Shown piece after piece: positions 57,777-64,000 of a stretch of DNA of 64,000 bases (its first letter is position 1; every line of letters begins with the position of its first letter). This stretch comes from Tragulus kanchil (lineage: Eukaryota > Chordata > Mammalia > Artiodactyla > Tragulidae): assembly GCA_022376925.1 (NCBI GenBank), contig JAIOJX010000025.1:96065608-96129607 (forward strand). The letters run 5' to 3'. A program made the translations under genes and the position numbers. Under the pieces are notes generated by a model. That model did not search any database. It was given only the letters and a program-made list of their open reading frames with translations, and had not been told where the DNA came from.

Positions 57777-58596
57777 TTAGCACTAATGGAAACAGAATGG
57801 TATGGTAGATAATACCTTAAAGATTTAGCTTATGTAAAACCCTATTATAGAAAAGCCTAAGAGTTATAGGTAAAATATGAATCAGAGAAGGAGTGGTTCA
57901 AGTTTTGGCTTGTTCCTATATCTAGGCAATGGACATTTATAAAGTGCTTTTCAGAAGTCATTCATTATGTTTGGTTCTGGATGCATCTTGCCCCTTTACC
58001 AGGATTCTCCTTTGGGCAAATCACTGGGGCTTTCAAACCTCAGTTTCCTATCTGTAAAAAAAATATTTGGGCCTGGTAAGTTCATTAGGGTGGTTCAATG
58101 ATTAACCAACATTATTCACAAACGCAGGTTTCCAGTGAGCAAGCTCTCAATCTGAAAGTCTCATTACTAATTTAAGATATAATTCAAAATAAAAATTTAC
58201 TATTAATACAGTCAACTCATTACCATATAGGTACTCTCCATCCCTGGCTTTGAGTAAATATCATAGAGACAGAAGAAAGTTGAGAGAAATATTCTATGTA
58301 GAGATTGTCATTAAAGGGATATAATTTAAGTTTGCACTATTGTGTCCCTTATGATTTTGCCTGTGGGATACAGAAATTAACTGTAATGCTTCTCTAGCCA
58401 GACAAATTTGTTTTTTCTCAAGAACATGCATATATATGACTTCTATCTTCACATTTTTTGTTTTTGCTTATTGCTTCTGTAAGGGCAGACATCCCTACAG
58501 GTTCATATTTCATCTTTAAAACTTGTTTCTGCAAAATTGACTTGCATTAGACTAAACCAGTCATGAGCTATTTGACTTTCCTTTAGCACTAATACA

Positions 58597-58820
58597 GGCT
58601 TCCCAGATGGTGCTTTTGCTAAAGAAGCCGTTTAGCCAATGCAAGAGATGTAAGAGAGAGATGCAAGTTCAATCCTTGGGCCAGGAAGATCCCCTGGAGT
58701 AGGAAATGACAACCCACTCCAGTATCTTGCCTGGAGAATCCCATGGACAGAAAAGCCTGGCAGGCTACAGTCCATAGGATCACAAAGAGTCAGACATGAC
58801 TGAAGAGCCTTATTACATTA
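58597..58820 (+). mobile_element. Bov-tA SINE (duplicate)
   Basis: Copy of 57553-57776 with the same target-site duplication and the same unusual head repeat, so not an independent insertion. Confidence 0.92.
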
Positions 58821-59049
58821 GCACTAATGGAAACAGAATGGTATGGTAGATAATACCTTAAAGATTTAGCTTATGTAAAACCCTATTATAGAAAAGCCTA
58901 AGAGTTATAGGTAAAATATGAATCAGAGAAGGAGTGGTTCAAGTTTTGGCTTGTTCCTATATCTAGGCAATGGACATTTATAAAGTGCTTTTCAGAAGTC
59001 ATTCATTATGTTTGGTTCTGGATGCATCTTGCCCCTTTACCAGGATTCT

Positions 59050-59115
59050 CCTTTGGGCAAATCACTGGGGCTTTCAAACCTCAGTTTCCTATCTGTAAAA
59101 TTAGAATAATATACT
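59050..59115 (-). mobile_element. MIR fragment, antisense
   Basis: 'gggcaaatcactggggcttt' and 'caaacctcagtttcctatct' followed by 'gtaaaattagaataata' match the antisense MIR core. The start is also present at 58006-58059, and the end is repeated at 60155. Confidence 0.6.
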
Positions 59116-61246
59116 TTATCTTGTTAAGAGGACCTATTTTAGTTTTCTTTTGGTTGCAAGTCCCAGACTCTCCTTATTTGACTTTAATCCAGCCAGTCAT
59201 TTAATAATTCAATGCTAATAGGAAGAGGCCTCAAAATCAAATCTTTGAAATCTTTTGCTTCTTATTTACTTTGATCCTTGACTCAAACTGCATTTCCTGC
59301 ATTTCCTGTGTTCCTGATAATGTGTCATCTAATGTTGTTGGTTGTTATGTAACATAAGATTTAAGATTTGGCCACTTGGGTTGACACTTGGTTTTGCCCT
59401 CCATCACTTCTTATAACCCTGATGTACTATAGCAGCTGATAAAACCTTGTCTGGTTCTGACATCCTATCTTGCAGCTGACCTGCTGATCTTTTGCCTTAG
59501 TTGGGCCTGCTCTGGCCTACTTTAAGGGAAAATTTCATAGGTGTAGTTGCAGCCTCATCGAGAGGGTACCAGCACGTGCTAGTGTGGTCATCAGGGCTCT
59601 GTTTCAATGGGGTCCAGGCAGGACCCTGGTCTTATGATAGAACTGGAGTCCTATTTAGAACTTATGGTAGAACCAGTTATATACTCACTCCCAAAGTGTT
59701 AAGACAATGCCATGGCTTGGTGGGTTTATGAGAGTTCAGGGCTTATCTTCATAGGCTGGATACAAATCTCATAGGGCTAACCTACTGTTTCTGTTTATTC
59801 TGGCATCTTAGTGGGGATAGATCAGAAAATAAGTGGCTGTTATACCAAAGGTTTCAGTGTTCAAGTTCACTTCAGAGTAGGAGGAAAGATAGATATTAAC
59901 ATTTTATAAACTATACAAAGGTAGGTGCCATCATTATCAACACTGTGTGACAAAGGCACACAACAGGTATGTGATAAATAATAGCCATTATTGCTTAAGT
60001 TTTAAAAATTTATTGATTGGTTAGTGGCTTGTATGTTTCTTACAAAAAGTTCTTATGTCTACTATACATTCTTGTCTTATTTCATAGCCTTATTTTTCTC
60101 TCCAGAGAGATCTGGCAAAGTTGTCTAGTGCTGGTGGTATGGTAGTTAGTACCATGGGGCTTTCAAACCTCAGTTTCCTATCTGTAAAATTAGAATAATA
60201 TACTTTATCTTGTTAAGAGGACCTATTTTAGTTTTCTTTTGGTTGCAAGTCCCAGACTCTCCTTATTTGACTTTAATCCAGCCAGTCATTTAATAATTCA
60301 ATGCTAATAGGAAGAGGCCTCAAAATCAAATCTTTGAAATCTTTTGCTTCTTATTTACTTTGATCCTTGACTCAAACTGCATTTCCTGCATTTCCTGTGT
60401 TCCTGATAATGTGTCATCTAATGTTGTTGGTTGTTATGTAACATAAGATTTAAGATTTGGCCACTTGGGTTGACACTTGGTTTTGCCCTCCATCACTTCT
60501 TATAACCCTGATGTACTATAGCAGCTGATAAAACCTTGTCTGGTTCTGACATCCTATCTTGCAGCTGACCTGCTGATCTTTTGCCTTAGTTGGGCCTGCT
60601 CTGGCCTACTTTAAGGGAAAATTTCATAGGTGTAGTTGCAGCCTCATCGAGAGGGTACCAGCACGTGCTAGTGTGGTCATCAGGGCTCTGTTTCAATGGG
60701 GTCCAGGCAGGACCCTGGTCTTATGATAGAACTGGAGTCCTATTTAGAACTTATGGTAGAACCAGTTATATACTCACTCCCAAAGTGTTAAGACAATGCC
60801 ATGGCTTGGTGGGTTTATGAGAGTTCAGGGCTTATCTTCATAGGCTGGATACAAATCTCATAGGGCTAACCTACTGTTTCTGTTTATTCTGGCATCTTAG
60901 TGGGGATAGATCAGAAAATAAGTGGCTGTTATACCAAAGGTTTCAGTGTTCAAGTTCACTTCAGAGTAGGAGGAAAGATAGATATTAACATTTTATAAAC
61001 TATACAAAGGTAGGTGCCATCATTATCAACACTGTGTGACAAAGGCACACAACAGGTATGTGATAAATAATAGCCATTATTGCTTAAGTTTTAAAAATTT
61101 ATTGATTGGTTAGTGGCTTGTATGTTTCTTACAAAAAGTTCTTATGTCTACTATACATTCTTGTCTTATTTCATAGCCTTATTTTTTCTCTCCAGAGAGA
61201 TCTGGCAAAGTTGTCTAGTGCTGGTGGTATGGTAGTTAGTACCATG
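59066..61246. repeat. tandem duplication 16 (about 1.09 kb unit)
   Basis: Copy 1 is 59066-60157 and copy 2 is 60155-61246, offset 1089. It overlaps duplication 15, so 'ggggctttcaaacctcagtt' occurs three times (58026, 59067, 60156). A T-run differs near 60092 against 61182. The unit is mostly unassigned and contains an exactly repeated 76-residue frame (59501, 60590) without protein signature. Confidence 0.95.
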
Positions 61247-61819
61247 AAAGAACTAGCTCATGTAAAACCTTAGGAACAGGGAGGCTCAAGATATTCCACC
61301 AAAATTTTTTTTTGGTTGAGGTATAAGCTAACTTTAAAATTTTAATCGGAACTGGGGGTTCAAGCTTTGACTCATTTAAATATCCAATCAACAAACATTC
61401 ATAAAATGTTCATTACTACTTACCATACCACCCAGTACTATCTAGAGTCCTTGATAAATAGCAGTTTATTCAGTGTATGGTGACTGGATATAGGAGTGGG
61501 AGAAGCCATGAATTCTTTCTATTAATCATCTTTATATGTTGTGTACAAATAATAGACTGGTCATGGTTTAGGCCTTCCTGGGAGAAAGTAATTTAATATA
61601 TGTTAATTCTACCTCACAAGCATTTTTTGAGAAAGATTAAATGTGTAGTTGTAACTCTGTTTCCTAAGGCTGACTAACTCTTTTTTTCCTTGGCTGGAAG
61701 ACTTGTTTATAAGCTGAACAATATTAATGACAATGTGTATCATTAATCATTACTCTAGCTTTGATTAAGCAAATATTTTAAGTTGCTCAATGTGTTTTTC
61801 TATTTACGCTTCTATTAAT

Positions 61820-61930
61820 GAAATCCTCTGTGATTGATCTTGGGCAAGTTAACTGCATTCTCTGAATCATAATTTCTTCACCTATGCTGTGTGGTCATGG
61901 TTAACTTTCATGACTATTATGATGGCTAAA
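61820..61930 (-). mobile_element. MIR SINE, antisense (first copy)
   Basis: 'gattgatcttgggcaagtta', 'actgcattctctgaatcata' and 'tcatgactattatgatggct' are in antisense MIR order. The duplicate is at about 62955-63065. Confidence 0.6.
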
Positions 61931-61944
61931 TGAAACCATGCAGT

Positions 61945-62475
61945 CCTTGAACAGGTATTTACAGAGTACCTCCTATGTGTCAGGCTCTGAGCCATCTCCC
62001 AAGGATACCATAATGAAGCAAATTTGACATTGTCCCTGCTTTCGTGGAAATAACAGTCTAGAGAGGGAAACAGACATTAAATAATACAGATTGCTATTTA
62101 ATTACAGTTGTGATCAGTGCTACCAAGGACCAGCATACTATGGAGAGTATGTTATTGAAACTGACCAAGATTGTAAAGTCAGGGAGGGAAGTTTCTCTTG
62201 GGAAGATGCAGAAGACTTGAGGATGAGAAAGAGTGAGAGGTGGGGAGGCCCACACTTCAGGACAAGGAAATAACATACTGTGAGAGGAGTTTGGTACCTT
62301 AATGCTGTGAGATTTCAGTGGACAAGAGTGCAAGGAATACCTGTGGGCTCAGGGAGTTGTTTTGGGTCCAATGGTACAGGGCTATTTAGGCTATAGTGAG
62401 GAATTCTGATGTTATCAAAGGGTAATAGAAAACAATGAAACATTTAAAGTAGATTAGAATTATATTTACTTCTTA
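61945..62475 (-). mobile_element. L2 LINE, antisense (first, cut copy)
   Basis: 'tttacagagtacctcctatg', 'tgtcaggctctgagccatct', 'ccctgctttcgtggaaataa', 'ggaagatgcagaagacttga' and 'gatgttatcaaagggtaata' are in antisense L2 order. The element is cut at 62479. Copy 2 (63081 on) carries it through to about 63850. Confidence 0.7.
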
Positions 62476-63080
62476 TTTTAATCGGAACTGGGGGTGCAAG
62501 CTTTGACTCATTTAAATATCCAATCAACAAACATTCATAAAATGTTCATTACTACTTACCATACCACCCAGTACTATCTAGAGTCCTTGATAAATAGCAG
62601 TTTATTCAGTGTATGGTGACTGGATATAGGAGTGGGAGAAGCCATGAATTCTTTCTATTAATCATCTTTATATGTTGTGTACAAATAATAGACTGGTCAT
62701 GGTTTAGGCCTTCCTGGGAGAAAGTAATTTAATATATGTTAATTCTACCTCACAAGCATTTTTTGAGAAAGATTAAATGTGTAGTTGTAACTCTGTTTCC
62801 TAAGGCTGACTAACTCTTTTTTTCCTTGGCTGGAAGACTTGTTTATAAGCTGAACAATATTAATGACAATGTGTATCATTAATCATTACTCTAGCTTTGA
62901 TTAAGCAAATATTTTAAGTTGCTCCATGTGTTTTCTATTTACGCTTCTATTAATGAAATCCTCTGTGATTGATCTTGGGCAAGTTAACTGCATTCTCTGA
63001 ATCATAATTTCTTCACCTATGCTGTGTGGTCATGGTTAACTTTCATGACTATTATGATGGCTAAATGAAACCATGCAGTC

Positions 63081-63850
63081 CTTGAACAGGTATTTACAGA
63101 GTACCTCCTATGTGTCAGGCTCTGAGCCATCTCCCAAGGATACCATAATGAAGCAAATTTGACATTGTCCCTGCTTTCGTGGAAATAACAGTCTAGAGAG
63201 GGAAACAGACATTAAATAATACAGATTGCTATTTAATTACAGTTGTGATCAGTGCTACCAAGGACCAGCATACTATGGAGAGTATGTTATTGAAACTGAC
63301 CAAGATTGTAAAGTCAGGGAGGGAAGTTTCTCTTGGGAAGATGCAGAAGACTTGAGGATGAGAAAGAGTGAGAGGTGGGGAGGCCCACACTTCAGGACAA
63401 GGAAATAACATACTGTGAGAGGAGTTTGGTACCTTAATGCTGTGAGATTTCAGTGGACAAGAGTGCAAGGAATACCTGTGGGCTCAGGGAGTTGTTTTGG
63501 GTCCAATGGTACAGGGCTATTTAGGCTATAGTGAGGAATTCTGATGTTATCAAAAGGGTAATAGAAAACAATGAAACATTTAAAGTAGATTAGAATTATA
63601 TTTACTTCTTATTTGACTCTGATAGCACTGTGGAAAAATGTGTAAAAGGGGTCCAGAGTGGATGCAGAGAAATCATGAGGAGGTCACAGTAGTTGTCCAA
63701 GTAAGAAATGCTGGTGCTTTGGGCTTAGGGACATGTCCGTGGAGATGGGGAGAAGGGATGCCCTGGGTATGGTAGGATAGGGAGAGCAAGGTTAAAGATA
63801 GTGCACAAGTTTTCTGGTACAGGTCACTGAGTGAAATGTGTTAGTGGTGT
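63081..63850 (-). mobile_element. L2 LINE, antisense (continuous copy)
   Basis: The second copy of the L2 passes the duplication end at 63614 and continues 'actctgatagcactgtggaa', 'gaggtcacagtagttgtcca' and 'agtaagaaatgctggtgctt', the expected next L2 segment. The paired minus-strand frames at 62094 and 63229 are decayed L2. Confidence 0.7.
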
Positions 63851-63904
63851 CTTTATTGAGAGAAGAGATGCTGGAGGAGGAAAAGGTTTGGGGTATCCAG
63901 AGAA

Positions 63905-64000
63905 TGAACATCCCAGGTAACCCAGTGGGTAAAGAATCTGCCTGCAATGCAGGATATGGAGGAGACAAGGGTTCAGTGCCTGGGTGGGGAAGATCCCCTG
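63905..64000 (+). mobile_element. Bov-tA SINE, cut by the window end
   Basis: 'aacccagtgggtaaagaatc', 'tgcctgcaatgcaggatatg' and 'gtggggaagatcccctg' are the sense Bov-tA head. The rest lies beyond the window. Confidence 0.88.

Larger units (their letters stand above)
57027..59100. repeat. tandem duplication 15 (about 1.04 kb unit)
   Basis: Copy 1 is 57027-58059 and copy 2 is 58071-59100. A T-run near 57411 is broken by a g in copy 2 (about 58458). At the end of copy 1, 'ctgtaaaaaaaatatttggg' replaces the true continuation 'ctgtaaaattagaataata'. Confidence 0.95.
61340..63614. repeat. tandem duplication 17 (about 1.136 kb unit)
   Basis: Copy 1 is 61340-62479 and copy 2 is 62476-63614. Differences are 'gggggttcaag' against 'gggggtgcaag' near the start of copy 2, 'gctcaatgtgtttttc' against 'gctccatgtgttttc' in the middle, and 'tcaaaggg' against 'tcaaaaggg' near the end of copy 1. 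Confidence 0.95.

Noticed and set aside
8709..63614. The ~1.1-kb repeats as a new mobile element or amplification system
   Set aside because: Units share no sequence or termini, there are no flanking target-site duplications or inverted ends, and mismatches sit at junctions. An assembly explanation fits better.

Overview
This is nuclear genomic DNA from a pecoran ruminant (cattle, sheep, goat, buffalo or deer group). Bov-tA SINEs, a BovB LINE 3' end and artiodactyl tRNA-derived (CHR-type) SINEs are scattered through it, together with older mammalian repeats (L1, HAL1, L2, MIR, an MLT1 LTR). I cannot narrow it to species. I find no convincing protein-coding exon, no RNA gene and no CpG island. 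The window reads as intergenic or intronic sequence rich in repeats and generally AT-rich. The open frames in it are short and mostly fall inside repeats or are exact pairs created by duplication.

The dominant signal is a set of 17 direct, head-to-tail, near-identical duplications. Each has a unit of about 1.04-1.19 kb. Junctions lie near 9897, 13318, 15195, 18122, 20193, 24510, 29668, 32401, 37150, 39471, 45985, 48650, 52579, 54515, 58065, 60156 and 62477. The two copies of each pair follow one another with almost no spacer. The few mismatches cluster beside the junction (end of copy 1, start of copy 2). Where two duplications overlap, a third copy outvotes the junction-proximal one. Ancient L2, MIR and BovB elements are cut mid-element by the duplications and become continuous again if one copy is removed. 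I read these as unmerged overlapping contig or read ends (false duplications from assembly), not biology. About 18.8 kb, or 29% of the window, would then be redundant and the true locus would be about 45 kb.

Layout: 1-6430 is mostly unassigned unique sequence with a few SINE and MIR pieces. 6440-8700 is an ancient HAL1-like LINE split by a 5'-truncated L1. 8709-16240 holds duplications 1-3 with L1 3' ends and a tRNA-SINE. 16516-21272 holds SINEs, an MLT1 LTR and duplications 4-5. 21550-31040 has L2, MIR and CHR SINEs and duplications 6-7. 31330-33895 is an antisense L1 with an internal inversion, embedded in duplication 8. 34400-40590 is L2- and MIR-rich with duplications 9-10. 40595-51360 has several Bov-tA insertions into MIRs and other old repeats, plus duplications 11-12. 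51450-55611 is an L2 interrupted by BovB, with duplications 13-14. 55612-64000 has MIR, L2 and Bov-tA with duplications 15-17.

No genes act together here. The useful content is the insertion history of the repeats and the evidence about assembly quality. Repeat family names are assigned by eye from remembered consensus features and should be confirmed with RepeatMasker.
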